A DNA stretch of 64,000 nt from Flaviflexus huanghaiensis (GTDB lineage Bacteria; Actinomycetota; Actinomycetes; Actinomycetales; Actinomycetaceae), in contig NZ_JACFAK010000002.1 in the NCBI RefSeq assembly GCF_014118685.1, forward strand, positions 62,001-126,000. The letters run 5' to 3'. Below the pieces are notes generated by a model. The model was not told where the DNA came from and did no database searches. It saw only the letters and a program-made list of their open reading frames with translations. Below, one piece after another: positions 7,680-16,120 of the stretch (position 1 is the stretch's first letter; every line of letters begins with the position of its first letter). The position numbers and the translations under genes were made by a program.

Positions 7680-8728
7680 GCGGACGGACCTGGTCCGACC
7701 TCATTTCGCGCGTTATCCGGCACGAAGATCTCGAACGGTCGGACACGGCGTGGGCGATGGACGAGGTCATGTCTGGAGTGACGTCGCCCGTCATTCTTGC
7801 CGGCTTCCTCACGGCGCTCGCCACCAAGGGAGAGACCGTCGATGAGTTGCGTGGCTTGGCCGACGCCATGCTTGCTCACGCGACCCCCGTCTCGATTGAC
7901 GGCGACACCCTCGACATCGTCGGGACCGGCGGGGACCGTTTAAAGACAGTCAACATCTCGACCATGTCCTCTCTCGTCATCGCCGCTGCCGGGGTCAAGG
8001 TTGCGAAGCATGGCAACCGCGCCTCATCATCATCGTCCGGCTCGGCCGATTGTCTCGAAGCACTCGGAGTCGATCTCAACCTGCCGAAGGAGCGGGTGAT
8101 CGACAATTTCCACGAACTCGGGATCACATTCCTCTTCGCCAATCTCTTTCATCCGTCGATGCGGCACGCTGCCGTCGCGCGTCGCGAGCTTGCAGTCGGC
8201 ACCGCTTTCAATGTTCTCGGTCCCCTCACGAACCCGGCCCGGCCCCGCGCGGCCGCTATCGGCGTCTCCAGCGCCCGTCATGCACCGATCGTTGCTGGCG
8301 TTCTTGCTGAGCGCGGCAACTCTGCCCTCGTTTTCAGGGGAGTTAATGCGATGGACGAGCTCAGCACTGTCAGCGCCAATCAGGTGTGGGAAGTTCGCGA
8401 TGGTGGGGTCACGTACACGGAGATTGACGCCGTTGTCGAGCTTGGCATGACCCCGACGACAGTGGAGGATCTTCTCGGTGATGATGCCGCATACAACGCG
8501 CGGGTGGCGAGGAGCGTTCTCGAAGGTGAGAAGGGAGCCGCCAGGGAGGCTGTCTTGCTCAACTCTGCTGGCGCCCTCGTGGCGGATGGTCGTCTGCCCG
8601 GTCTCGATCCCACGTCCGGCACGCTCATCGAGCGTCTGCTGCGCGGCATCGACGTCGCGGCTGACACGATCGATTCAGGCAGGGCCTCTGATCTGCTCAC
8701 GCGCTGGGTGCGGCTCTCCCGCGCCTAA
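7676..8728 (+). CDS. trpD: Anthranilate phosphoribosyltransferase
   Basis: 350 residues, full length. It transfers the phosphoribosyl group of PRPP to anthranilate in tryptophan biosynthesis. Visible motifs are GTGGD (83-87, PRPP diphosphate binding), NIST (93-96), KHGNRASSSSSGSAD (from 111, anthranilate and metal site), and NVLGPLTNPARP near 180. The ATGA overlap with the receiver-like gene indicates translational coupling. No other trp gene is in the window. The stand-alone trpD next to ctaE-qcrCAB matches the arrangement in Mycobacterium tuberculosis (trpD beside ctaE). Confidence 0.96.
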   Translation: MSGRTWSDLISRVIRHEDLERSDTAWAMDEVMSGVTSPVILAGFLTALATKGETVDELRGLADAMLAHATPVSIDGDTLDIVGTGGDRLKTVNISTMSSLVIAAAGVKVAKHGNRASSSSSGSADCLEALGVDLNLPKERVIDNFHELGITFLFANLFHPSMRHAAVARRELAVGTAFNVLGPLTNPARPRAAAIGVSSARHAPIVAGVLAERGNSALVFRGVNAMDELSTVSANQVWEVRDGGVTYTEIDAVVELGMTPTTVEDLLGDDAAYNARVARSVLEGEKGAAREAVLLNSAGALVADGRLPGLDPTSGTLIERLLRGIDVAADTIDSGRASDLLTRWVRLSRA

Positions 8729-8760
8729 TTCTGTACTGCTCGCGGTCGAATGGCCGCTAT

Positions 8761-8790
8761 GAGGGTTGGTAGCACCCGCTGCCAACCCTC
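8761..8790. terminator. Bidirectional terminator between trpD and the Lrp-domain gene
   Basis: GAGGGTTGGTAGC (8761-8773) pairs with GCTGCCAACCCTC (8778-8790) around an ACCC loop: 13 pairs with one G-U. It sits between convergent genes and has no clear U tract on either side. Confidence 0.75.
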
Positions 8791-8813
8791 AGTCCGTACC
8801 CGGTGGGTGGGGC

Positions 8814-9092
8814 TTAGTCGAGTCCGATGTGGAATGCTGCTTCGAGATCATGCTGGGAGTACGCGCGGAATGCGATGTACGTCGTCGTGTCGTTGACGCC
8901 CTCGACCTTGCCCATTTTGTCAGCGATGACATCAGCAAGCTTGTCATGGTCGGACACGCGGACGATCGCGACGAGGTCACGATCTCCCGTGACCGAATAC
9001 ACCTCGGAGACGCCCGGGATCTGGGTGATACCCTCGGCGACCTCCGGGATCCGGCTGCTATCGGCGGTGATAAGCACAATTGCTGTGAGCAT
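8814..9092 (-). CDS. Stand-alone Lrp/AsnC ligand-binding (RAM) domain protein
   Basis: 92 residues from ATG 9092 (MLTAIVLITAD), chosen because GAAAGGA lies 6-7 nt upstream; the longer frame to 9131 has no support. It is the alpha-beta ligand-sensing half of Lrp/AsnC regulators (PGVSEVYSVTGDRDLVAIV, then a C-terminal YIAFRAYSQHDLEAAF) without the helix-turn-helix. Such proteins form oligomers that bind amino acids. They may act as sensors or modulate full-length Lrp proteins; the target is unknown. It converges on trpD and shares its terminator. Confidence 0.88.
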   Translation of the reverse strand: MLTAIVLITADSSRIPEVAEGITQIPGVSEVYSVTGDRDLVAIVRVSDHDKLADVIADKMGKVEGVNDTTTYIAFRAYSQHDLEAAFHIGLD

Positions 9093-9127
9093 TACAAGTC
9101 CTTTCCTCAATGCTCCAAGCTTACGCC

Positions 9128-10870
9128 TCACGCTGAGGAGACATGCTCCCGCTCGACGTCGATCCGGTGGCGCTGGGCCGACCGTCTCGGCACCGCCAGC
9201 GGCCGCTCGGGCGAGCTGAGCAGGCGGGTGCCGGGTGAGAAGATCCAGTCGTACAGTAGCTGCATTTCGTCAACGGGAGCGGCCCCGCACGCCGTCGTGG
9301 GTTCATCCACCGCTGGAGTTGTCGCGGCGAGCGCCTCCGCAACGCCGACGACCTCATGAAGGCTGGACGCGACAGCCGTACCGACGAGCCGCCCCCATCG
9401 GACGACGATTGTCTCCCAGCCGTGCTCCGTCTGCTTCGTCGCTCGGATTTCGGCTGTTGCCGCGAGCAGGGTGAGCCGTTCCCTCCGGGCAGCGGTCGTC
9501 ACGAGCGCGGACAGCCGATCCCGTTCATCGGCCGCACGCTCGAACTCTTCCCGGGAGGCCAAGAGTCGCAGGTTCGCCATGGCGTGCTCAACGGCCTCGT
9601 CGACGAGCCCGGACAGGGCTCTGCGTGCACTCTCGAGAGCTCGCTGGGGTTCTCCGGTCACGCAGGGTGCGGAACACCTTCCCATCTCCAACAGTGAACA
9701 GGCACGGAACCTCGGCGCGGCGGCAAGCGGTAATCGGTTCGTGCATGTGCGTACGTTCGTCACGCGTTCGAGCAGGTCCTTTGCCTTCTTCGCAGCCTTC
9801 ATCGTCGTGAATGGCCCGAGCGCATTGTGCAGATCGTGGGCGGGAACTGAGCGGACGATCGACAGCCGCGGATGAGGCTCGTTTGTCAGAACGAGCCACG
9901 GACGGTTCTGGGGCCGCTTGGAGCGCCGGTTGTAGGGCGGGTCGAACCTCTGAATGTCTCGTAGCTCATGGGCCTGGGCCTCGAGGCGTGTCGCTGTCGG
10001 TGTCGCCTCGACTCGGACGGCGAGGTCGACCATCTCGGCGATGCGGGTGCGTTTTTCGGCCGCAGTGAAGTACTGGCGCACGCGCTTATAGACGTTGACT
10101 GACGTACCGACGTACAGAACATCACCGGAAGGTCCGATGAAGCGGTACACCCCGGGTGTGCGGGGGAGTCCGTCGGCCAGGTTCGCTTTGAGTCGGCGCC
10201 GATACGGGACCGGGTCGCTGACCGTCTTGAGGTCTTCGAGGTGGCTGACACCGAGCGGGCCGAGCCTTCCCAGGATGAACTGCAGGAGCTCCTGGGTTGC
10301 CCGCGCATCGTCCAGAGCGCGGTGGGTCGGTGTCACCTCGGTGGCGATGACTCGGGAGAGGGTGGCGAGCTTGTAGTTTGGCGTCTCATCCCTTGTAATC
10401 GTCCTTCGCGCCAGTTGGACCGTATCGAGTGTCATGACCGGCGGGAACGGCAGGTCGAGGGCGGCGGCAGCCGCCTTGAGATGACCGACGTCGAAGCGGG
10501 CATTGTGCGCGACGAGAACCGTGTCGGGGCTAGCCCCAACAAACTCGAAAAACTCGGGCAGAACCTCCGCGATCCGCGGCGCCTCCATGACCATTGCGGT
10601 CGTAATCCCGGTGAGGACCGCAATATAGGGAGGGATTGGCTGATTCGGGTTAACGAGGGTCGCAAACTCGCCAACAACCTCGCCGCCGACAGACTTGACC
10701 GCTCCGATCTCCGTGATCTCCTCAGCGCCGGGCCGTCCGCCTGTCGTTTCGAGATCGACGACGACGAAGGTGACGTTCCGCAGGTCTGTGCCGAGATCTG
10801 CGAACGACATTTGGACGTCGATGCCTTCCGGCGCGCGTCTCGCATCCTCAAGGGCAAGCCGTCCTGCCAC
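9128..10870 (-). CDS. DEDDh exonuclease fused to GIY-YIG (UvrC-like) nuclease
   Basis: 580 residues. Residues about 30-200 are a DnaQ-like 3'-5' exonuclease (FVVVDLETTGG, then VAHNARFDVGHL and HRALDDARAT, giving the D-E-D-D-h set). From about 235 a GIY-YIG domain follows (PRTPGVYRFIGPSGDVLYVG), with UvrC-like sequence after it, including a Cys-containing segment (FRACSLLEMGRCSAPC). The likely role is DNA repair; M. tuberculosis Rv2191, next to trpD, has the same architecture. The start is GTG 10870, whose G overlaps the upstream TAG stop; ATG 10810 (MSFADLG) is an alternative. Confidence 0.88.
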   Translation of the reverse strand: MAGRLALEDARRAPEGIDVQMSFADLGTDLRNVTFVVVDLETTGGRPGAEEITEIGAVKSVGGEVVGEFATLVNPNQPIPPYIAVLTGITTAMVMEAPRIAEVLPEFFEFVGASPDTVLVAHNARFDVGHLKAAAAALDLPFPPVMTLDTVQLARRTITRDETPNYKLATLSRVIATEVTPTHRALDDARATQELLQFILGRLGPLGVSHLEDLKTVSDPVPYRRRLKANLADGLPRTPGVYRFIGPSGDVLYVGTSVNVYKRVRQYFTAAEKRTRIAEMVDLAVRVEATPTATRLEAQAHELRDIQRFDPPYNRRSKRPQNRPWLVLTNEPHPRLSIVRSVPAHDLHNALGPFTTMKAAKKAKDLLERVTNVRTCTNRLPLAAAPRFRACSLLEMGRCSAPCVTGEPQRALESARRALSGLVDEAVEHAMANLRLLASREEFERAADERDRLSALVTTAARRERLTLLAATAEIRATKQTEHGWETIVVRWGRLVGTAVASSLHEVVGVAEALAATTPAVDEPTTACGAAPVDEMQLLYDWIFSPGTRLLSSPERPLAVPRRSAQRHRIDVEREHVSSA

Positions 10871-11304
10871 TACACCCGCATCCCGTCGTCGTCCTCGCTA
10901 CCGGTCGCGTAGGACATGATCCAGGCGACCGCCGCCGCACCTGCGGCGACAACGACAACAATAAACATGGTTGGGGACAGAGTAATGACGGAAATTTCGG
11001 AGAGAATGATGAGGACGATGCTGATGACAACGACGGCGAGGAGAATCTTCTCCAGTCGCGTGGCGAACGGTGGGTCCTGGGCCTCATATGTGGAGTCGAG
11101 CACGTCGTCAGCGGCCTCGGGCTTCTCGTCGTCGAGCTCTCCCTGAGTCCAATCGCGTGGACCTGCAGGCTCTGTTTCGCGCGGCTCATCAGACATCGGC
11201 CCCGGCGAAGCCTTCCACGCGTCGCCCATCTCCGCCGCGTAGCGCTCCCAGTCGGTGCCGCCGGCGAGTCCATCTTCATCTTGAGGAGCCATGGTTTCGA
11301 TCAT
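10870..11304 (-). CDS. Hypothetical membrane protein, acidic N-terminus and two helices
   Basis: 144 residues. The first 80 are acidic and Pro-rich (likely disordered, cytoplasmic). Two hydrophobic helices follow (LLAVVVISIVLIILS and FIVVVVAAGAAAVAWIM) and the tail is short and acidic. I do not recognise a named family. The stop overlaps the GTG start of the exonuclease fusion by 1 nt, so the pair is probably co-translated. The start is weakly supported: neither ATG 11304 nor ATG 11292 has a clear ribosome binding site. It is divergent from the phosphofructokinase gene, 47 bp away. Confidence 0.7.
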   Translation of the reverse strand: MIETMAPQDEDGLAGGTDWERYAAEMGDAWKASPGPMSDEPRETEPAGPRDWTQGELDDEKPEAADDVLDSTYEAQDPPFATRLEKILLAVVVISIVLIILSEISVITLSPTMFIVVVVAAGAAAVAWIMSYATGSEDDDGMRV

Positions 11305-11351
11305 AAGGCAGATAGAATGGTGTTCGTCTTGTCCCGATTGGAAGGTTAACC

Positions 11352-12563
11352 ATGGCCCTCAACCGTGTCGCAATCCTGACTGCCGGTGGTTTCGCACCGT
11401 GCCTCTCCTCCGCCGTTGGCGGGCTCATCGAGCGCTACACCGAACTCGACCCCGAGATCGAGATCGTCGGCTACCAGTACGGCTATCACGGACTCCTCAC
11501 CGGCAATAAGATCGTATTTGACGAGGAGGCGCGCGCCAACGCGAGCCGCCTTCACCTGTTCGGTGGTTCTCCGATCGGCAACTCGCGCGTCAAACTCACG
11601 AACGTCGATGATCTCGTGAACCGCGGCCTTGTCGAGGAGGGCCAAAACCCGCTTGAGGTCGCGGCCGAGCGTCTTCGCCAAGACGGTGTCGATGTTCTGC
11701 ACACAATCGGCGGTGACGACACGAACACCACAGCAGCAGATCTCGCCGCGTACCTGCACGAGCACCAGTACGAGCTGACTGTCGTCGGTCTGCCCAAGAC
11801 GATCGACAATGACATCATCCCGATCGCCCAGTCGCTTGGCGCCCTGACCGCCGCTGAGGAAGCGGCAGAGTATGCCGTCAACATCATTGGTGAGCATCGC
11901 TCGTCCCCCCGCATGCTCATCATCCATGAAGTCATGGGCCGCCATTGCGGTTACCTCACCGCCCGAGCCGCTGCGGACTACCGCGAGTGGGTCGAACAGC
12001 AGGAGTGGGTGCCTTCTGCAGGGTTGATGAAGGAACGCTGGGACATCCACGCCGTCTACCTGCCGGAGATGGACATCGACTTCGGAACCGAGGTCGAGCG
12101 TCTGCGCGGCATCATGGACGAGTTCGGTAACGTCAACATCTTCCTCTCGGAGGGCGCTGGCGTCGACGAAATCGTCGAGGAGCTTGAAGCCTCCGGTGAA
12201 GAGGTCCCGCGTGACCCGTTTGGTCACGTCAAGCTCGATATGATCAACCCCGGCAAGTGGTTTGCTGACAAGTTTGCCGAGCGCCTGGGCGCCGAGAAGG
12301 TCATGGTCCAGAAGTCCGGCTACTACTCGCGCGCCGCTCGTGCTCGCAACGAGGATCTGCGTCTCATCAAGGGCATGGTCGACTATGCAGTCGAGTCCGC
12401 CCTGCGGGGCGATTCCGGTGTCGTCGGCCACGACGAGGAGGACGGCAACAAGCTCAAGGCGATTGCGTTCTCCCGCATCGCCGGCGGGAAGGCGTTCAAC
12501 ATGTTCGTCCCGTGGTTCGAGGATGTCATGTCAACGATAGGCCAGCCTCTCAAGGCCGACTAG
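11352..12563 (+). CDS. pfp: Pyrophosphate--fructose 6-phosphate 1-phosphotransferase
   Basis: 403 residues, with GGAAGG 6 nt before the ATG. It phosphorylates fructose 6-phosphate reversibly at the entry to lower glycolysis. The phosphoryl-donor signature is diagnostic: GGDDTNT (120-126) has Asp where ATP-dependent enzymes have Gly, and PKTIDND (148-154) has the Lys used with pyrophosphate. A GRHCGYLTA motif near 195 contacts fructose 6-phosphate. Use of PPi saves ATP and makes the step reversible, common in Actinomycetaceae and other actinobacteria. A strong terminator follows. Confidence 0.93.
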   Translation: MALNRVAILTAGGFAPCLSSAVGGLIERYTELDPEIEIVGYQYGYHGLLTGNKIVFDEEARANASRLHLFGGSPIGNSRVKLTNVDDLVNRGLVEEGQNPLEVAAERLRQDGVDVLHTIGGDDTNTTAADLAAYLHEHQYELTVVGLPKTIDNDIIPIAQSLGALTAAEEAAEYAVNIIGEHRSSPRMLIIHEVMGRHCGYLTARAAADYREWVEQQEWVPSAGLMKERWDIHAVYLPEMDIDFGTEVERLRGIMDEFGNVNIFLSEGAGVDEIVEELEASGEEVPRDPFGHVKLDMINPGKWFADKFAERLGAEKVMVQKSGYYSRAARARNEDLRLIKGMVDYAVESALRGDSGVVGHDEEDGNKLKAIAFSRIAGGKAFNMFVPWFEDVMSTIGQPLKAD

Positions 12564-12567
12564 TGTC

Positions 12568-12602
12568 GGCCTGCGCGGTGGGCACGTCCCGCCGCGCAGG
12601 CC
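12568..12602. terminator. pfp terminator
   Basis: GGCCTGCGCGG (12568-12578) pairs perfectly with CCGCGCAGGCC (12592-12602), and the stem can extend inward. It lies 4 nt after the pfp stop and just before the aroG promoter. Confidence 0.8.
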
Positions 12603-12611
12603 CCGTGGATT

Positions 12612-12617
12612 AGGATC
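12612..12617 (+). promoter_or_regulatory. Leaderless -10 element of aroG
   Basis: TAGGAT ends 6 nt before the GTG at 12623, so the transcript should start at or next to the start codon. The AGGA inside it could also act as a ribosome binding site if transcription started further upstream. Confidence 0.5.
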
Positions 12618-12622
12618 GATCT

Positions 12623-13996
12623 GTGTCTGAACGTGAAACCGAAATGTACCGCTCTTTGGAGCGGTGGCGCGACCTCCCCGCGAAACACCAGCCAGCGTGG
12701 CCCGACCCTCATGAGGTGCGTCGCGCCGCGACCTATCTGAGGTCGATGCCTCCGCTCGTTTTCGCAGGCGAGGCCGATACCCTCAAAGCGGAGATCGCGA
12801 AGGCTGGCCGGGGTGAGGCGTTCATCCTGCAAGGCGGTGACTGCGCCGAGACGTTCGCCGACTCTGTCTCTGCGAACAGGATCCGTGCGAAGATCCAGAC
12901 GATCCTCCAGATGTCCATCGTCCTCACGTACGGGGCCGCCCTCCCGATTGTCAAAATCGGCCGTATGGCAGGTCAGTATGCGAAGCCGCGCTCGAATCCG
13001 ATGGAGACGAGGAATGGCATCGAGCTGCCCGCCTATATGGGAGATGCGGTGAATGGCCACGCGTTCACCCCTGAGGACCGGATTCCGGACCCGCAGCGGA
13101 TGATCGATGCCTACCACCGCTCAGCGACGACCCTCAATCTAATCCGCGCGTTTACGGGCGGCGGTTTTGCCGACATGTCCGAGGTGCACGCGTGGAACAA
13201 GGGCTTCACCGAGAACCCCGCGTACAAGAAGTACGAGACAATCGCGGCTGACATCGATTGGGCTCTGCGCTTCATGAAGGCCGCTGGCATTGACTCGCCC
13301 GCGGTGCGCACGGTCGACATGTACTCCTCCCATGAGAGCCTGCTCCTCGAGTACGAGAACGCGATGACCCGCATCGACCAGCGGACGTCGGCCCCGTACA
13401 ACACATCGGCCCACTTCGTGTGGATTGGTGAGCGGACGCGGGAGGCAGATGGTGCCCACGTCGACATGCTGTCCCGGGTCCGGAATCCGATCGGGGTCAA
13501 GCTCGGGCCGACAAGTACCGTCGAGGACGCGCTCCGACTTCTGGACAAGCTCAATCCGGAGGGCGAGGAGGGTCGCCTCACGTTCATCACTCGTCTTGGT
13601 TCGTCGAAGGTGCGCGAGCTTCTCCCTGCTCTCGTTGAGGGCGTGAGCGCTGACGGTCGTCCGGTCACGTGGGTGACGGATCCGATGCACGGGAACACGA
13701 TCACGGCGACCAACGGGTACAAGACTCGCCGGATGGACGACGTCGTCGACGAGGTGCGTGGGTTCTTCGAGGTCCACAACAGCCTCGGCACGATCCCCGG
13801 CGGCCTCCACATCGAGCTGACGGGCGACTCAGTCACGGAGGTTCTCGGCGGTTCTGAGGAGCTGTCGGAGGAGATCCTCTCCCAGCGGTACGAGACGCTC
13901 GTCGACCCGCGGCTCAATCACGGCCAGTCGCTCGAGCTCGCGTTCCTTGTCTCGCAGATGCTGCGCGCGAGGACCAGCGGTCTGCGCTCCGATTAG
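12623..13996 (+). CDS. aroG: 3-deoxy-7-phosphoheptulonate synthase, class II
   Basis: 457 residues of the plant-like class II DAHP synthase family. It condenses phosphoenolpyruvate and erythrose 4-phosphate, the first step of the shikimate pathway. Visible signatures are FILQGGDCAETF (about residue 67), a metal-binding Cys in that segment, KIGRMAGQYAKPRS (about 112), GVKLGPTS, WVTDPMHGNT and GGLHIELTGDSVTE near the C-terminus. It starts with GTG 12623, preceded by a leaderless-type -10. As in M. tuberculosis, it neighbours a Ser/Thr kinase and an Rv2175c-like gene, and it supplies the pathway that TrpD draws on. Confidence 0.96.
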   Translation: MSERETEMYRSLERWRDLPAKHQPAWPDPHEVRRAATYLRSMPPLVFAGEADTLKAEIAKAGRGEAFILQGGDCAETFADSVSANRIRAKIQTILQMSIVLTYGAALPIVKIGRMAGQYAKPRSNPMETRNGIELPAYMGDAVNGHAFTPEDRIPDPQRMIDAYHRSATTLNLIRAFTGGGFADMSEVHAWNKGFTENPAYKKYETIAADIDWALRFMKAAGIDSPAVRTVDMYSSHESLLLEYENAMTRIDQRTSAPYNTSAHFVWIGERTREADGAHVDMLSRVRNPIGVKLGPTSTVEDALRLLDKLNPEGEEGRLTFITRLGSSKVRELLPALVEGVSADGRPVTWVTDPMHGNTITATNGYKTRRMDDVVDEVRGFFEVHNSLGTIPGGLHIELTGDSVTEVLGGSEELSEEILSQRYETLVDPRLNHGQSLELAFLVSQMLRARTSGLRSD

Positions 13997-14008
13997 TCAG
14001 TTTTTTGA

Positions 14009-14039
14009 GGGGCGGGTCGGTGCGTTGCCGGCCCGCCCC
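14009..14039. terminator. aroG terminator
   Basis: GGGGCGGGTCGG (14009-14020) pairs with CCGGCCCGCCCC (14028-14039) with one G-U pair and a 7-nt loop. T6 precedes the hairpin at 14001-14006. It sits between convergent aroG and the kinase gene. Confidence 0.75.
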
Positions 14040-14113
14040 GCCCTGTTTGTGCGTCCTCCACGTCGACGTGAAGGACCCCGACGTCCAGCGAGAGCGGGAC
14101 ATAGCCCGCGTCG

Positions 14114-16057
14114 TCAGACGATGGTGAGGACGACGACTGTGCCCGCTGGATGCATCTCTCCGGCCGGGATCGACTGGTCGCGGACAGTCCCAAAAATGCC
14201 GCCGAGGAAGTTCTCGAACTCGACGGTGAAACCGGCGTCCTCGAGTATGCCGGCTGCCTCACCCTTTTGTAGTCCAAACACGTCGGGTACTTGGAGTAGT
14301 TCCGGTCCTAGGGACACGGTGATGGTCACCGTGTCACCGCGGTAGACGGTGCCAATATCCGATTGGGAGATGACCGCACCCCCCTCCACTGTGTCTGAAT
14401 AGGCTTCGGCCCGTTCGACGACGATGCCGGCGCTCTCGAGCTCCGCAGCCGCATCTGCGAAGGACAGTCCGCGCACATCCACTGCCTCGACCGGCTCCCT
14501 GCCGAGGGAGACGACGATCGTCACTGGTGTGGAGTGGTCGACCTCGGTGGCGGGAGGAACCGATTGGGCGATGACGCTACCGGCGGGAACCGAAGCCGAA
14601 TACTCCTCCTCAACCTCGGGCACGAGCCGAGCATCGCGAAGCTGCTGTTCGGCAGTTCCGAGCGGTAAACCGACAACTGGCGGCACGCTCACCTGTTCGA
14701 CACCGAGTGAGATCGTCAGTGTGACTCCCTCATCCCGTGACAGTTGAGCGGGGATGGCTGGGTCCGTGGCGATGACCCGGCCTTGTGGAACATCGTCGGA
14801 ATACTCGTATTCGAGCTCCGGGACGAGGTTGACCTCTTCGATGATCGTCACCGCTGCCGCTTCGTCGCGGCCTGTCACATCTGGCAGGCTGATCCTCATC
14901 CCTGGCCCGGCGGTGAAATACCAGACGATGCCGGCGGCGGTTGCAGCGATGAGGAGCAGCGTGATGATCCAGCGCCACACTTTTGACGATGTCGACGATG
15001 GCGTCCGGTTCGCGTCTGAGCGCTGGCGGGCAATCTCCTGGCCTCGGCTCAGTACCGGGGGAGCGGTGAGCTGTGCTGTCCGGTGGGCAGGCGTGAAGGC
15101 TCTCGTGTCGTTCGGGACAGACGCCTCAGCATCATCATCGGTGCGTTCATGGAACGACGTCGGAGTGACCGCGATTCGGCGCTTCGCGACAATGTCATCA
15201 AGGTTCGCAAGGACCTCCTGCACTCGGTCCCGCGCCTCAATCCCATCAGCAGGGCGGTGTTTGGGATCCTTCGCAGTGAGAACGCCGACAAGAGAGTCAA
15301 CGGAGGCGGGGATCCACGGCGCTATTGTCGATAGACGCGGCATGGGGTCGTTGACATGCTTGTATGCGAGGGCAATCGGAGTGTCGGCACTGAAGGGTGC
15401 TTCTCCGGCGATGAGCTCATAGAGCATGATCCCAGCCGAATAGATGTCGGACCGAGCTGTCGCCTGCTCCTGAAGTACCTCCGGAGCGAGATAGGCGACA
15501 GTCCCTAGCACTGTGCCAGCCCGCGTCGAGCTGGCCGCAGCCACCGCCCGAGCAAGCCCGAAGTCTGTGACTTTCGCGGTCAGCTGCTCGCCGTCGACGA
15601 GCAGGACGTTTTCTGGTTTGACGTCTCGATGGACGAGGCCAGATCGGTGGGCTGTACCGAGTGCTGACAGAACCTGTGCCACAATCTCGAGCGCAACCCC
15701 AAGCGGGAAAGAACCACGGCGGCTGAGTTCGGTGCGCAGGTCGGGACCGGAGATGTACTCCATGACAAGATAGGCCGTCTGCGAGGACGAGTCGGACGTG
15801 AAGGCGCCCTCGTCATAGACAGCGACGGCGTGGGGGTGGGAGAGTCCCGCCGTGGCGAGTGCCTCGCGGTGGAACCGTTCAACAAATTCGTCTTGGTCCG
15901 CGAGGTGTGGGTGCATGATCTTGATCGCGACATCGCGATGAAGCCGCTGGTCCGTACCGCGATAGACGGTAGCCATGCCGCCGCGGGCAATGCGGGCACG
16001 GATGAGATATCGCTCGTCGATGACGGCACCGAGAAGCGGATCAGGCACTGAATTCAC
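14114..16057 (-). CDS. Serine/threonine protein kinase with four PASTA domains
   Basis: 647 residues. The N-terminal Hanks-type kinase (about 17-280) has the Gly-rich loop (ARGGMATVY), the VAIK lysine, HRDVKPEN (about 140), DFGLA and a GTVAYLAPE activation segment, so it should be active. A juxtamembrane linker with Thr/Ser sites leads to one helix (WIITLLLIAATAAGIVWYF, about 365-385), then four extracellular PASTA repeats, which bind peptidoglycan fragments or lipid II. This is PknB-like architecture, although the position beside aroG, an Rv2175c-like gene and a prenyl synthase matches pknL of M. tuberculosis. GTG 16057 is leaderless (TAGGCT 7 nt upstream). The likely role is control of cell-wall growth. 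Confidence 0.94.
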   Translation of the reverse strand: MNSVPDPLLGAVIDERYLIRARIARGGMATVYRGTDQRLHRDVAIKIMHPHLADQDEFVERFHREALATAGLSHPHAVAVYDEGAFTSDSSSQTAYLVMEYISGPDLRTELSRRGSFPLGVALEIVAQVLSALGTAHRSGLVHRDVKPENVLLVDGEQLTAKVTDFGLARAVAAASSTRAGTVLGTVAYLAPEVLQEQATARSDIYSAGIMLYELIAGEAPFSADTPIALAYKHVNDPMPRLSTIAPWIPASVDSLVGVLTAKDPKHRPADGIEARDRVQEVLANLDDIVAKRRIAVTPTSFHERTDDDAEASVPNDTRAFTPAHRTAQLTAPPVLSRGQEIARQRSDANRTPSSTSSKVWRWIITLLLIAATAAGIVWYFTAGPGMRISLPDVTGRDEAAAVTIIEEVNLVPELEYEYSDDVPQGRVIATDPAIPAQLSRDEGVTLTISLGVEQVSVPPVVGLPLGTAEQQLRDARLVPEVEEEYSASVPAGSVIAQSVPPATEVDHSTPVTIVVSLGREPVEAVDVRGLSFADAAAELESAGIVVERAEAYSDTVEGGAVISQSDIGTVYRGDTVTITVSLGPELLQVPDVFGLQKGEAAGILEDAGFTVEFENFLGGIFGTVRDQSIPAGEMHPAGTVVVLTIV

Positions 16058-16064
16058 GAATTCA

Positions 16065-16070
16065 AGCCTA
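16065..16070 (-). promoter_or_regulatory. Leaderless -10 element of the PASTA kinase
   Basis: On the minus strand TAGGCT ends 7 nt before the GTG at 16057. It lies only 6 bp beyond the terminator of the upstream LysM gene. Confidence 0.55.
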
Positions 16071-16076
16071 GACGAT

Positions 16077-16112
16077 GCTCCCCAGCACCCACGTGAAGCG
16101 GTGCTGGGGAGC
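16077..16112 (-). terminator. Terminator of the LysM transglycosylase gene
   Basis: GCTCCCCAGCACC (16077-16089) pairs perfectly with GGTGCTGGGGAGC (16100-16112): a 13-bp stem with a 10-nt loop, 9 nt after the stop at 16121. Confidence 0.8.
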
Positions 16113-16120
16113 GAAGCTCA

